Source: Aedoeadaptatus nemausensis (GTDB taxonomy: Bacteria; Bacillota; Clostridia; Tissierellales; Peptoniphilaceae). From it: a stretch of 64,000 nucleotides of DNA. Below are positions 33,270 to 41,786 of this stretch, one piece after another. Every line of letters starts with the position of its first letter. Positions within the stretch are counted from its first letter, which is position 1. The notes under the pieces are model-generated. The model was not told where the DNA came from and searched no databases. It saw nothing but the letters and a program-made list of their open reading frames with translations. The position numbers were made by a program, and so were the translations under genes. The stretch is taken from NCBI RefSeq assembly GCF_903819165.1, contig NZ_CAIJCS010000009.1, forward strand, positions 1-64,000, read 5' to 3'.

Positions 33270-34367
33270 TTATTTTGCTTCAAATGCGTTGTATTCTTCT
33301 TCCGTCGTAGGAACTTTGATTTCTCCCTTAATGATGCGTTCTTTTAAGGGTTCGATCTTTTCTAAGATTTCAGGTTTTACATTCTTGTCGCTGGTGGGAG
33401 CGATGTCGACTGTGTCGCCTTCTTTAAGACCGAAGTTTAAAGTTTGTCCGCCGGGGAATTCTTCGCCCTTGCTGAGGCCTTCGAGCACTTTGTAGACAGC
33501 GCTGTCGGCACGTTTCATAGCGGAAGTCAATACATTGTCGGGAGCGATGGGGTTTTGGTCACGGTCTACGCCGATTACCCATTTGTCCATATCTTTTGCA
33601 GCTTCGATTACACCGTCGCCTGCGCCGCCGGAAGCGTGGAATACGACGTCAGCACCTTGTTGGTACATATTGGTCGCAATGCTCTTACCTTTAGCAGCGT
33701 CGGAGAAGTTGCCGACATATTGGCTGATGAATTCGATCTTTTGGCCTTTTTCTTTAGCCGCTTGGTCTACACCTGCGTGGTAGCCTACTTCAAAAGCTTT
33801 AATTAAAGTAGATTCTTGACCGCCGACGAAACCGACTTTGTTGGTTTCGGAGGTAAGACCTGCAATGTAACCGACTAAGAAGGAAGGTTCTTCCGCCTTA
33901 AATTCAACACCTGTTAAGTTTTCGATGCCTTCACCATTGGCAGCGTCGACGATGAGGAATTGAACGTCGGGATTATTTTTAGCAGCTTCCGTAATAGCTT
34001 CTTCAAGGTTGAAACCTGCCGCTACGATAATGTCGTTGTCCGCATCGAGTAAGGTTTCGATGTTCTTGTCGTAGTCGCTGGCTTCTTTAGATTCTTGGTA
34101 AGAAACTTCGTAGCCGAAATCGGCATTGGCTTTTTTAAGACCTTCCCATACACCTTGGTTAAAGGATTGGTCGTTGATGCCGCCTTCGTCGGTTACGAAA
34201 CCGATTTTAAGTTTCTCGCCGTCAGTTTTTTCTTCGCCTGCATTCGCTGCGGCGTTGTTGTTGGCTGCTTCGTTATTAGCAGTATTGCCGTTAGAAGCGC
34301 CACCACATGCGGTCAATACAAAGATGGACAGCATGGTCAGTGCTAGTAATAGCGATCTTTTTTTCAT
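33270..34367 (-). CDS. BMP-family nucleoside-binding lipoprotein
   Basis: A 365-residue substrate-binding lipoprotein. The signal peptide ends with the lipobox LTAC (Cys21), followed by an Asn/Ala-rich linker to about residue 45. The mature part begins KIGFVTDEGGINDQSFNQGVWEGL, the hallmark of BMP/PnrA/TmpC proteins, with conserved aspartates and Trp that bind purine nucleosides in PnrA. GGGGGAAATCC precedes the ATG. A strong promoter lies at 34397-34425. Substrate is probably nucleosides, by family and because thymidine kinase and pseudouridine genes are nearby. Confidence 0.93.
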   Translation of the reverse strand: MKKRSLLLALTMLSIFVLTACGGASNGNTANNEAANNNAAANAGEEKTDGEKLKIGFVTDEGGINDQSFNQGVWEGLKKANADFGYEVSYQESKEASDYDKNIETLLDADNDIIVAAGFNLEEAITEAAKNNPDVQFLIVDAANGEGIENLTGVEFKAEEPSFLVGYIAGLTSETNKVGFVGGQESTLIKAFEVGYHAGVDQAAKEKGQKIEFISQYVGNFSDAAKGKSIATNMYQQGADVVFHASGGAGDGVIEAAKDMDKWVIGVDRDQNPIAPDNVLTSAMKRADSAVYKVLEGLSKGEEFPGGQTLNFGLKEGDTVDIAPTSDKNVKPEILEKIEPLKERIIKGEIKVPTTEEEYNAFEAK

Positions 34368-34396
34368 GGATTTCCCCCTTTATTTGATCTGACCAT

Positions 34397-34425
34397 ATTA
34401 TAGTATGTACCATTTATATTTTCAA
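34397..34425 (-). promoter_or_regulatory. Promoter of BMP lipoprotein gene
   Basis: TTGAAA (34420-34425), exactly 17 bases, then TATAAT (34397-34402) on the minus strand; one of the best promoters in the window. The leader is only about 25 bases, so no riboswitch fits. Confidence 0.8.
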
Positions 34426-34446
34426 TAGGATAAGGTTTGCAATTAA

Positions 34447-34472
34447 AAAAGCGTGTACACGTACACGCTTTT
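34447..34472 (-). terminator. Terminator of membrane protein gene
   Basis: A nearly perfect palindrome (GCGTGTAC, AC, GTACACGC flanked by A and T runs) just past the stop of the gene ending at 34479. Confidence 0.85.
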
Positions 34473-34478
34473 CATATG

Positions 34479-35507
34479 CTAGAGGTAAAATCCTTTCGTA
34501 ACGGCGAAAAGATAGGTGGAAAGAATAAGGACGAGGATGGCCATTCCCGCACCTTGTCTGAAATCCAGGGATTTCACTACAAGTTTAGGGCGACGCATCA
34601 GTTTGTAAAGTAAATAGCCGCCGAAGGCGATAAGAGGGAATCCTAAGAAAGTAGCCCAATTATTCGGCGCCTTCAACATAGCTTTGGGAAGAGCCAATGA
34701 GAAGAGAACCATACCTCCATAGACGAAGGGGTATAGTTTTTTTCTATCGGTCAGAATAATCAAGAACCCGCCCACAGCGGAGACGACGCAGACGATGACG
34801 GAAAGCGTGCGAAGCACATTGAGCCTCGATTGAACGGATCCGTCGATAAGTTCCAAAGAATTAATATAAGTGCCCGATTGAGTCTTCGTCGTAATCTGAG
34901 GCTTCATGCTCTTGTCCTTAACATCCAATGCGTCGGTAAATTTATCCATCTTACCATTGGTAACAAATACGCCGATATCGGCGAGATTTTTACCCGAGCG
35001 CACGGACACGGAAGTCGGTCGCGTCACCACGGAGAAGACGTAATCTTCCGTCTTTTCATCTAAGGGAATGCGAAGCTCGGAAGCCGGATGAAGCTTATAA
35101 TTTAGTTTTTCTAAAATTTTATTCAGCTGTAAAGATTCTTTGACCGCCGAATTGATTTTCTCGTATTCGCCCTTAAGTACTACCTTACTCTTGGAAGGCG
35201 TCGTACCTTCCGGTAAGTAAACGGGCTCCGCCACCTTACCCAGAACGCGTACACTGGAGGGATTCCCCTCGTAGCGGAATTTTACATCGTAGCGAAAGAG
35301 CGTAGGGTCGCTCCCTTCGAGGCGCCGCGTAATTTGCAGGTGCTCGATATTGGTAGGGTCGTCAAAAATCAAACCGTCGAAACCGGAGCGGCTCATGTCT
35401 TTCGAAAGAAAGAGAGATTTTTCCGATACCAAGGGTGTCAATGTCAGTAAAAAGCAAAGTAGTAAAAATACTACAAAAAGTATGCCATTTTTCATCTGTT
35501 TCTGCAT
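34479..35507 (-). CDS. Membrane protein of unknown function
   Basis: A 342-residue protein I do not recognise. One N-terminal membrane segment (about residues 5-25) is followed by some 200 residues with beta-strand character, predicted outside the cell, and then about four membrane segments from residue 230 to the end, with a short KLMRRPKLVVK loop between the third and fourth. The layout resembles TMEM-like or DUF-type sensor or anchor proteins, but no motif supports a function. A TTG start six codons upstream is possible, but AGGGGG lies six bases before the ATG at 35507. Its promoter faces that of the divergent gene at 35632. Confidence 0.7.
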   Translation of the reverse strand: MQKQMKNGILFVVFLLLCFLLTLTPLVSEKSLFLSKDMSRSGFDGLIFDDPTNIEHLQITRRLEGSDPTLFRYDVKFRYEGNPSSVRVLGKVAEPVYLPEGTTPSKSKVVLKGEYEKINSAVKESLQLNKILEKLNYKLHPASELRIPLDEKTEDYVFSVVTRPTSVSVRSGKNLADIGVFVTNGKMDKFTDALDVKDKSMKPQITTKTQSGTYINSLELIDGSVQSRLNVLRTLSVIVCVVSAVGGFLIILTDRKKLYPFVYGGMVLFSLALPKAMLKAPNNWATFLGFPLIAFGGYLLYKLMRRPKLVVKSLDFRQGAGMAILVLILSTYLFAVTKGFYL

Positions 35508-35524
35508 GGTTTTCCCCCTAATCA

Positions 35525-35530
35525 ATTATA
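35525..35530 (-). promoter_or_regulatory. -10 box of membrane protein gene
   Basis: TATAAT on the minus strand. The predicted transcript start lies on the ribosome-binding site, giving a leader of about 11 bases. The -35 is weak. Confidence 0.4.
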
Positions 35531-35606
35531 GTTTTTTCCATCATATCATAAAGGTTACCCATTAGCACGGTAAAATTAGTAGCCGATTCTCAAGCTTCTT
35601 GCGATG

Positions 35607-35615
35607 TGCTATACT
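35607..35615 (+). promoter_or_regulatory. Extended -10 box of small membrane protein gene
   Basis: TGC followed by TATACT on the plus strand. The predicted transcript would start at about 35622, within GGAGG, only about 10 bases before the ATG. Confidence 0.4.
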
Positions 35616-35631
35616 GAATTCGGAGGTAATT

Positions 35632-36090
35632 ATGACCATCGACAAGAAGAAATTTATCAACATTTTAAAGTCTATCGATACTTTCAGTATCGTCCTGGCT
35701 TTATTTTTGGCGTTCACCCAGCCCTATGTTCCCGTTTATAATGATGCGGGAAAAATTATCGAGCGAAACGCCATGCTCCACGTTCTCATTATTCTCCTCG
35801 TGATCATCGGGATCATCCCCATCTTCAGAAATGAAATTAAACAGATCCAAAAGAATAAAAAACCCTATCACATTACGAAAAAAATCAATACCGTCCACAT
35901 GGCACGGGTGAATTTTATCGTAGCCATTGTATTCGCCGTCTGTCCCCTCGTGTTCGTTCCCATGTCCGTTTACCGCTACGCGCCACAGGGCCTACGCGCA
36001 CAACTTTTTTACTCCGCACTATATGTATTTATTTATCTCGGCGTCGGCACGAGATTACAAATGAAGATCGGTTTAAATTCCGGCAAATAA
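35632..36090 (+). CDS. Small membrane protein of unknown function
   Basis: A 152-residue protein with about four membrane segments (roughly residues 13-30, 48-66, 95-112 and 120-137) and a lysine-rich loop (IKQIQKNKKPYHITKKIN) between the second and third. I do not recognise the family. The frame opens 11 codons earlier, but GGAGG at 35622-35626 fixes the ATG at 35632. It is divergent from another unknown membrane protein gene and convergent with the rubredoxin-reductase-like gene, sharing a bidirectional terminator with it. Confidence 0.7.
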   Translation: MTIDKKKFINILKSIDTFSIVLALFLAFTQPYVPVYNDAGKIIERNAMLHVLIILLVIIGIIPIFRNEIKQIQKNKKPYHITKKINTVHMARVNFIVAIVFAVCPLVFVPMSVYRYAPQGLRAQLFYSALYVFIYLGVGTRLQMKIGLNSGK

Positions 36091-36091
36091 A

Positions 36092-36137
36092 AAAGCCCCT
36101 CGGAGCTTTCCAAACGAAAGTTTCCGAGGGCTCTTTT
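36092..36137. terminator. Bidirectional terminator
   Basis: The arms AGCCC-TCGGA-CTTTC and GAAAG-TCCGA-GGGCT form a long hairpin with A and T runs on both sides, between the convergent genes ending at 36090 and 36139. Confidence 0.85.
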
Positions 36138-36138
36138 T

Positions 36139-37320
36139 TTATGCTTTTTCAGTTGTAAAGGGATATTTCGCCTTTAAGGCTTCTTCAATATCGGCATGCT
36201 CTTCCACGAGCTTTCTGTAGGTGGTCATGGCCTTGGTATCGCGATATAAGATCACGCCCGTAACCTTGCCGTCCTTTGCAAATAGCCGGTGGTGCACGTC
36301 GCCGTCATCGTAGAAATAGACGTCTCCTTCCATAACATTGCCGCAGCTGAAGACTTGAATTTCGCCGATATCCAGCTTCGTGAAAAGCTTCGGATCTTCG
36401 TAGGTGGCCTTGCCGCCGGTCATATTGGCAGCTGCCACTTTTCCCATGGCGCGGGACGCGGGCCAAATGCCCATGGTACGGCCATCGATTTCCGCCACAT
36501 CACCTGCCGCCCATACATTTTCAATATTGGTCTTAAGTTCTCTGTCCACGACGACTCCGCGGTTGATCGCAAGGTCCGTACCTTTAAACAGTTCGATATT
36601 GCTGCGAACGCCGATGGATACGAGGACACAATCTAAATCTACTACGGTTCCGTCGTCAAATTCGATGCCCGTAACCTTTTCGTCGCCGACAAACCCCTTG
36701 GTCGCTGTACTCGTATAGACCATAAAGCCGTGATCTTTCATCTCTTCGTTGAGAGTCATGCCCAATTCTCTATTGAGCTGCTTGGAGAGAAGGTATTCCT
36801 CCATGTCCACGATAACGACTTCGTGGCCTCTTTTTTGCAGACTCTTCGCCGCCTCGAGACCTAAGAGACCGCCGCCGATCACGCCGACGCGCTTCGCGCC
36901 TTTCAGATAAGACAGGATGGACAAAAGATCGTCGTAACTTCTCAAAGTAAAGACGCCTTTTAAATCGCTGTTTTTAAAGGGCGGTAAATTGGCGTGGCTA
37001 CCGTTGGCGAGGAGAATTTTTTTCGCCTCTACCTCTTCCCCGTTGGAAAGGCTTAAAATCTTCTTTTCGAAATCAATGGATTCTACGGACACGCCGAACT
37101 TACATTGAATTCCGAGCTTTTCATTCCAGCCTTCTTCTGCAAGGGCGGGAAGGGAAGGCTCCTCTTCTCCTAAAAGTTCGGAAAGCTTAATGCGATAATA
37201 GGGATTTCTCACATCGTCTCCTACGAGCAGAATGGAACCTTCTTTGTCCTGTTTGCGGATTTCCTTTGCAGCCGTTACTCCGGCGATGCCACTACCAACA
37301 ATTACATAATCAAATGCCAT
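36139..37320 (-). CDS. NADH:rubredoxin oxidoreductase-like flavoprotein
   Basis: A 393-residue FAD and NAD(P)H-dependent enzyme of the pyridine nucleotide-disulphide family. The FAD motif GSGIAG is at residues 9-14, the NADH motif GGGLLG follows VGVIG near residue 145, and AAGDVAEIDG is the second FAD-binding motif. No redox-active CxxxxC pair or SH-dependent cysteine is seen, which fits NADH:rubredoxin reductase or a nitrite-reductase FAD subunit rather than a disulphide reductase. In anaerobes these feed rubredoxin to oxygen- and peroxide-scavenging enzymes. It lies 30 bases after potD without a terminator, so it is probably at the end of the pot operon; why is unclear. Confidence 0.85.
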   Translation of the reverse strand: MAFDYVIVGSGIAGVTAAKEIRKQDKEGSILLVGDDVRNPYYRIKLSELLGEEEPSLPALAEEGWNEKLGIQCKFGVSVESIDFEKKILSLSNGEEVEAKKILLANGSHANLPPFKNSDLKGVFTLRSYDDLLSILSYLKGAKRVGVIGGGLLGLEAAKSLQKRGHEVVIVDMEEYLLSKQLNRELGMTLNEEMKDHGFMVYTSTATKGFVGDEKVTGIEFDDGTVVDLDCVLVSIGVRSNIELFKGTDLAINRGVVVDRELKTNIENVWAAGDVAEIDGRTMGIWPASRAMGKVAAANMTGGKATYEDPKLFTKLDIGEIQVFSCGNVMEGDVYFYDDGDVHHRLFAKDGKVTGVILYRDTKAMTTYRKLVEEHADIEEALKAKYPFTTEKA

Positions 37321-37350
37321 GATACATCTCCTTTGTATACTGTTGTAAAT

Positions 37351-38394
37351 TTATTCCGCCGTAACTTCCGTCCAGATGCGATCGTATACTTTTACCAAAT
37401 CTCCCGCATCTCGATAAACCTCGAGTGGCGGCAGGCGATCCATATCCGGATAGGCGATAGTATCCTCTCGAAGCTCCTTCGGCAATAAGTCGATGGCTTC
37501 GAGAACCGGCGTCGCATAACCCACATTGAACTCCGCATTGATTGCGGCTATGTCCGGACGCGACATGAAATTGATAAATTTCATAGCTCCCGTGGGATTT
37601 TTAGCGTTCTTTGGAACAACAAATGAATCATACCATATATTGCTACCCTCTTTAGGTATAATGTATTCTAAATCTTTGTTTTCTTGACACATCATGGTGG
37701 CGTCTCCGGAATACATTACCGAAAGGGCGGCATCGCCCTGGCTCATAACATCTCGCCCTTCGTCCGCCAAGTAGGCGTAGACCAAGGGCTTTTGTTTAAT
37801 CAAGGCCTTCCCGGCTTCTTCCAATTCTTTTTGAGAGCGACTGTTCATAGAGTATCCCAGCATTTTCAGGGCCACGGCAATGGAATCCCGTTGAGAATTG
37901 TACATAATAATCTCATTTTTATAGTGAGGATCCCATAAATCCTTCCAGGAATCGATAGGCGTGTCCACGTACTTTTTATTTGCCACGATTCCAAGGGTCC
38001 CCCAGTAGACGGGGAGGCTGTAGCGATTCCCGGGATCGTACTCCATATCCAAAATCCGCTCGTCCATCTTTTTACTATTGGGAATTAAATCGTAATCCAA
38101 GGGCCGGAGCATATCTTCCCGAATCAATCGCTCCACCATATACTCCGAGGGCACGACCACATCGTAGGGATCGTTGGATTTTTTTAATTTTACATAAAGA
38201 TCTTCATTGGAAGCGAAGGTGTCGTAAATGACGTGGATTCCCGTCTCTTCCTCAAATTGGCGAATAGTATCCATATCCACATACTCGCCCCAATTGTAGA
38301 CGTGAATGGTCTCGCGATCTCCATTGGCTATATCATCGCAACCTCCTAAAACTAAGAGGGCGAAAAAACAGACTATCCATTTTAACTTTTTCAT
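37351..38394 (-). CDS. potD: Spermidine/putrescine-binding lipoprotein PotD
   Basis: A 347-residue binding protein. The signal peptide ends at the lipobox LGGC (Cys19). The mature region begins ETIHVYNWGEYVDMDTIRQF, which is the PotD/PotF signature, and continues with DVVVPSEYMVERLI and SLPVYWGTLGI. It captures polyamines outside the membrane for the PotABC channel. It lies directly after potC, the usual order, and the NADH:rubredoxin reductase-like gene follows it. Confidence 0.94.
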   Translation of the reverse strand: MKKLKWIVCFFALLVLGGCDDIANGDRETIHVYNWGEYVDMDTIRQFEEETGIHVIYDTFASNEDLYVKLKKSNDPYDVVVPSEYMVERLIREDMLRPLDYDLIPNSKKMDERILDMEYDPGNRYSLPVYWGTLGIVANKKYVDTPIDSWKDLWDPHYKNEIIMYNSQRDSIAVALKMLGYSMNSRSQKELEEAGKALIKQKPLVYAYLADEGRDVMSQGDAALSVMYSGDATMMCQENKDLEYIIPKEGSNIWYDSFVVPKNAKNPTGAMKFINFMSRPDIAAINAEFNVGYATPVLEAIDLLPKELREDTIAYPDMDRLPPLEVYRDAGDLVKVYDRIWTEVTAE

Positions 38395-38395
38395 A

Positions 38396-39175
38396 TTACA
38401 CCTCGAGATCGGCTATATCCACGTCCCGACGATTTAACACGACGAGAAGGGCCATGATCACGACGAATAAAATCGTAGAAATGGCGTTCATAGACGGATT
38501 GATTCCCGTCTTCGCCATGGAGTAAAGAGTGATCGACAAATTGGAAACTCCCTGCCCCGTGGTGAAAAAGGAAATAATAAAGTCGTCGATGGATAGGGTG
38601 AAAGCCAGGAGCGCCCCGGTGACGATCCCCGGTTTTATTTGGGGAATAATAACGTAATAAAGGACTTCGTGGGGCTTGGCGCCTAAATCGAAGGCCGCCT
38701 CCACAATATTATTGTCCAGCTGATCCAGCTTCGGCAAGACGGAAATGATCACATAGGGCAGGCAGAACACGATATGGGAAAGAATCATGGTCAGAAGCCC
38801 CTGTTCGATGGAAAGGAAGCCGTACAAACTCATAAGGGCCACTGCCGTCACGATGTCCGGATTTAATACGGGCAAATAGTTGATGTTTAAAATAATGTGC
38901 TGCGTGTTTTTGCGAAAGGCCCGAATGCCGATGGCGGAAATCGTGCCGATAATCGTGGAGACCACTGTAGAGACGATGGCCACGAGGAAAGTAATATAAA
39001 GGCTTTTTAAAATCACCGGATCGCTGAAAAGATCCACATACCAATGGGTGGTAAATCCTGCCCACACCCCTCTTAATTTCGTGTCGTTAAAGCTGAAAAC
39101 GATAAGCACGAAAATGGGCAAGTAGAGAAAGAGGAGCATAAGACCTAAATAAAATTTTCGTAATTTATTTCCCAC
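38396..39175 (-). CDS. potC: Polyamine ABC transporter permease PotC
   Basis: A 259-residue permease with six membrane segments and the inner-membrane signature EAAFDLGAKPHEVLYYVIIPQIKPG. Relatives start [11 protein letters not shown], and AAAGGAG lies six bases before the GTG at 39175, so that start is preferred over in-frame codons further upstream. It overlaps the potB stop by 11 bases. With PotB it forms the polyamine channel powered by PotA. Confidence 0.94.
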   Translation of the reverse strand: MGNKLRKFYLGLMLLFLYLPIFVLIVFSFNDTKLRGVWAGFTTHWYVDLFSDPVILKSLYITFLVAIVSTVVSTIIGTISAIGIRAFRKNTQHIILNINYLPVLNPDIVTAVALMSLYGFLSIEQGLLTMILSHIVFCLPYVIISVLPKLDQLDNNIVEAAFDLGAKPHEVLYYVIIPQIKPGIVTGALLAFTLSIDDFIISFFTTGQGVSNLSITLYSMAKTGINPSMNAISTILFVVIMALLVVLNRRDVDIADLEV

Positions 39176-39998
39176 GGCGATCTCCTTTCTCATTTTTACT
39201 CTCGAGTAAGCGAACGACAAATAGCATAAGGAGCAAAATGACGATCAGAACCACGGCGATGGCGGATCCGAAGGGCCAGTTTCCCGTCAGTCGAAATTGC
39301 TGCTCGATAATATTTCCCACCAGATAATATTTGTTCCCTCCGAGTAAAGAGGAGATGACGAAGGTGGAAAGGGCGGGGATAAAACACATTAATATGCCAC
39401 TGTAAACCCCGGGCAGGGAAAGGGGAAGAATAACTTTTAAAAAAGTTTCTCTCGAATTGGCGCCTAAATCCTTTGCCGCCTCGATAAGGGAATGGTCCAT
39501 TTTTTGCAAAATGGTATAAATGGGAAGCACCATAAAGGGCAGAAAGTTGTAAATCATGCCCATTAAAATCGATCCCTGATTGTACATCATGTCGAAGGGT
39601 CCGAGGCCAATAAAGCCTAGAAGCCGGTTGATGACGCCATTTCGCCCGAGAAGGGTGATCCATGCGTAGGTTCTCAGCAAAAAATTCATCCACATGGGAA
39701 TGACGAAGAGCAGAATCATCGTTGATGCCGTCTTAGGCTTTAATCTGGAAATACTGTAAGCCGCCGGATAGCCCAATAAGAGGCAGACGACGGTAGACAC
39801 CACGGCGAGGTTGACCGATCGCCACATAATCCGCAAATACATGGGCTGAAAGAACCGCGCGTACTGCTCCATGGAAAATCGATAGCCTTCCATGCTCATT
39901 GCTTCCTCGCCGTTAAAGCTGATAAAGACTACGAGCAAAAGAGGCAAGACGATAAACAAAATCGCCCAGGGAATGTAAATCAAAGAAAATCGCTTCAT
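39165..39998 (-). CDS. potB: Polyamine ABC transporter permease PotB
   Basis: A 277-residue permease with six membrane segments and the motif [25 protein letters not shown]. The N-terminus [19 protein letters not shown] is typical of PotB. The ATG overlaps the potA stop by four bases (ATGA), so translation is coupled. Confidence 0.94.
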   Translation of the reverse strand: MKRFSLIYIPWAILFIVLPLLLVVFISFNGEEAMSMEGYRFSMEQYARFFQPMYLRIMWRSVNLAVVSTVVCLLLGYPAAYSISRLKPKTASTMILLFVIPMWMNFLLRTYAWITLLGRNGVINRLLGFIGLGPFDMMYNQGSILMGMIYNFLPFMVLPIYTILQKMDHSLIEAAKDLGANSRETFLKVILPLSLPGVYSGILMCFIPALSTFVISSLLGGNKYYLVGNIIEQQFRLTGNWPFGSAIAVVLIVILLLMLFVVRLLESKNEKGDRRGK

Positions 39999-41035
39999 TC
40001 ACCCTCCCCCTTCATAACGTGGAAATTTTCGGGCTCGACATAAATGCCCACCATATCTCCCGGTTCCTTCGCCACAGTGGATTGCACCATCCACCGCTCG
40101 CCCGAAACGTCTAAAATCATTTCGTAATGTACACCTTTAAAGACCACGGACTCTACGGTGCCCGTCAGGCGACCCTCGGTATCCCGCTTTAATTCAACGT
40201 CCTCCGGTCGGATAACCACCTGCACCTGCTCTCCGGGGGCGAATCCTTTATCGACGCAATCAAATTCTCTTCCGTAAAAAGAAACGACTTTATCTTTTAC
40301 AAACTTCGCCTGAATAATATTGCTCTCGCCGATAAAATTGGCCACGAAGGCGTTGACGGGCTCATTGTAAATAAAAGTCGGCGTGCCGATCTGCTGAATG
40401 GATCCGTCCTTTAACACCACCACCGTATCGCTCATGCTGAGGGCCTCTTCCTGATCGTGGGTGACGTAGATAAAGGTAATGCCCACCTGCTCCTGAATAC
40501 GCTTTAATTCAAACTGCATCTGTTTGCGAAGCTTTAAATCCAAAGCGCCCAAGGGTTCGTCGAGAAGGAGAATCTTCGGATCATTTACGAGAGCTCTTGC
40601 AATGGCGATCCGTTGCTGCTGACCGCCGGAAAGGGATTGGATCTTTCTTGTGCCGATACCCGGAAGATTGACCAGTTCCAGCATTTCGTCCACTTTTTCA
40701 CGAATCTCTTTCTTCGGCATTTTTTTCAATTTCAAACCGAAGGCGATATTGTCGAAGACATTGAGATGAGGGAAGAGAGCGTATTTTTGGAACACCGTGT
40801 TTACCGGCCGCTCGTAGTGCTTCACCGCCGTAAGGGGTTTGCCATTAAAGAACACTTCCCCGGCATCGGCTTCCTCAAAGCCTGCGATAATCCTTAAAAG
40901 CGTCGTCTTGCCGCAGCCGCTCGGCCCCAGTAAAGTTAAGAACTCCCCGTCGTGAATCGAAAGATCGATCCCCTTCAAAACCGGATTGTCGCCGAAGGAT
41001 TTTTCAATCCCCTTAATTCTGATCATAGAATCCAT
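39995..41035 (-). CDS. potA: Polyamine ABC transporter ATPase PotA
   Basis: A 346-residue ATPase. Walker [12 protein letters not shown] (about residues 38-48), the Q-loop, the signature [15 protein letters not shown] and Walker [13 protein letters not shown] are intact, and a C-terminal TOBE regulatory domain follows ([15 protein letters not shown]). AGGAGGTGACCA precedes the ATG. It starts 10 bases after the cupin regulator gene, so it is in the same operon. Confidence 0.96.
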   Translation of the reverse strand: MDSMIRIKGIEKSFGDNPVLKGIDLSIHDGEFLTLLGPSGCGKTTLLRIIAGFEEADAGEVFFNGKPLTAVKHYERPVNTVFQKYALFPHLNVFDNIAFGLKLKKMPKKEIREKVDEMLELVNLPGIGTRKIQSLSGGQQQRIAIARALVNDPKILLLDEPLGALDLKLRKQMQFELKRIQEQVGITFIYVTHDQEEALSMSDTVVVLKDGSIQQIGTPTFIYNEPVNAFVANFIGESNIIQAKFVKDKVVSFYGREFDCVDKGFAPGEQVQVVIRPEDVELKRDTEGRLTGTVESVVFKGVHYEMILDVSGERWMVQSTVAKEPGDMVGIYVEPENFHVMKGEGE

Positions 41036-41045
41036 TGGTCACCTC

Positions 41046-41585
41046 CTAAAAATTCGGCGGGTTGGACACCCAAATTAACTCCGCAGACTCGGAGCCCGTG
41101 TTTTCAAAAAACACTTCCCGATCTCCATTACCGTACACCGTGTCTTCCGCCTCTACATCGTAAATGAAGTCGCCGTAATGAACGGCGAGATTTCCCTTTA
41201 ATACATAGGCAAACCACTGGCCTTCATAGAGAGAGAGCACTTCCGAGCGCCCCTTCGGCTTAATATGCCAAAGAGTAGGCTCCATGGTGTTTTTCTGCGC
41301 ATTGGGAACGATGTATTCGATGGAATAGCCCTCGGATTCCGATGTAAAACTGGACGCATCTTCTTTCGTAAAGACGATTTTCGGCTCGTCCATATGGCGA
41401 AAAAATTCGTCGGGCTCTACGCCGAGAGCGTCCAATATATCTAAAAAAGTAGCCACGGAAGGGCTCGTTAAATCCCGTTCCACTTGGGAAATAAAACCCT
41501 TCGTCACCTCGCTACGCTGGGCAAGCTCTTCTTGCGTAAGCTGCTGAATCAGGCGCAACCGTTTTATCTTTTCTCCGATTTTCAT
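41046..41585 (-). CDS. HTH-cupin (XRE family) regulator of the pot operon
   Basis: A 179-residue regulator with an N-terminal HTH (MKIGEKIKRLRLIQQLTQEELAQRSEVTKG, described here by its KIGEKIKRLR start) and a C-terminal cupin domain (ILHI-like LWHIKPKGRSEVLSLYEGQ), the PuuR-like architecture. Cupins of this group bind polyamines or related metabolites. It is the first gene of the operon with potABCD, which suggests it controls polyamine uptake and itself. A longer frame extends 13 codons upstream but overlaps the promoter region; the HTH begins at 41585. GGAG lies 12 bases upstream, which is long. Two direct repeats in front of it could be its operator. Confidence 0.9.
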   Translation of the reverse strand: MKIGEKIKRLRLIQQLTQEELAQRSEVTKGFISQVERDLTSPSVATFLDILDALGVEPDEFFRHMDEPKIVFTKEDASSFTSESEGYSIEYIVPNAQKNTMEPTLWHIKPKGRSEVLSLYEGQWFAYVLKGNLAVHYGDFIYDVEAEDTVYGNGDREVFFENTGSESAELIWVSNPPNF

Positions 41586-41589
41586 ATTA

Positions 41590-41619
41590 TCACTAAACTC
41601 CAAGATTAATTTACTAAAC
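41590..41619. promoter_or_regulatory. Paired direct repeats, candidate operator of pot operon
   Basis: TCACTAAAC (41590-41598) and TTACTAAAC (41611-41619) are same-direction copies with one mismatch, 21 bases apart, about two helical turns. They lie in the leader, right after the -10 box, where the HTH-cupin protein could block transcription. Confidence 0.5.
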
Positions 41620-41628
41620 AACACTTAA

Positions 41629-41657
41629 ATTATAAAGGGATGAAAAGACTACGTCAA
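41629..41657 (-). promoter_or_regulatory. Promoter of HTH-cupin/pot operon
   Basis: TTGACG (41652-41657), 17 bases, TATAAT (41629-41634) on the minus strand: an almost perfect sigma-A promoter, so the operon is probably held off by a repressor. Confidence 0.85.
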
Positions 41658-41759
41658 TACGGGAGGAGCTTTTAATCTGAGGAAAAGTGAGTGAACGCTT
41701 CTAAAATACGGCGATTGGAATCCCCTGTTCCGATTTGAAGCTCATGGTTTTTGCGCATT

Positions 41760-41783
41760 AAAAAAACGCCCGCAGGCGTTTCT
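41760..41783 (-). terminator. Terminator of tdk-psuK-psuG operon
   Basis: ACGCC, loop TGCG, GGCGT and TTTTTT on the minus strand, directly past the psuG stop. Confidence 0.8.
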
Positions 41784-41786
41784 TTT

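Noticed and set aside
34368-34396. Possible purine riboswitch ahead of the BMP lipoprotein gene
   Set aside because: The leader between the promoter and the start is about 25 bases, too short for any aptamer.
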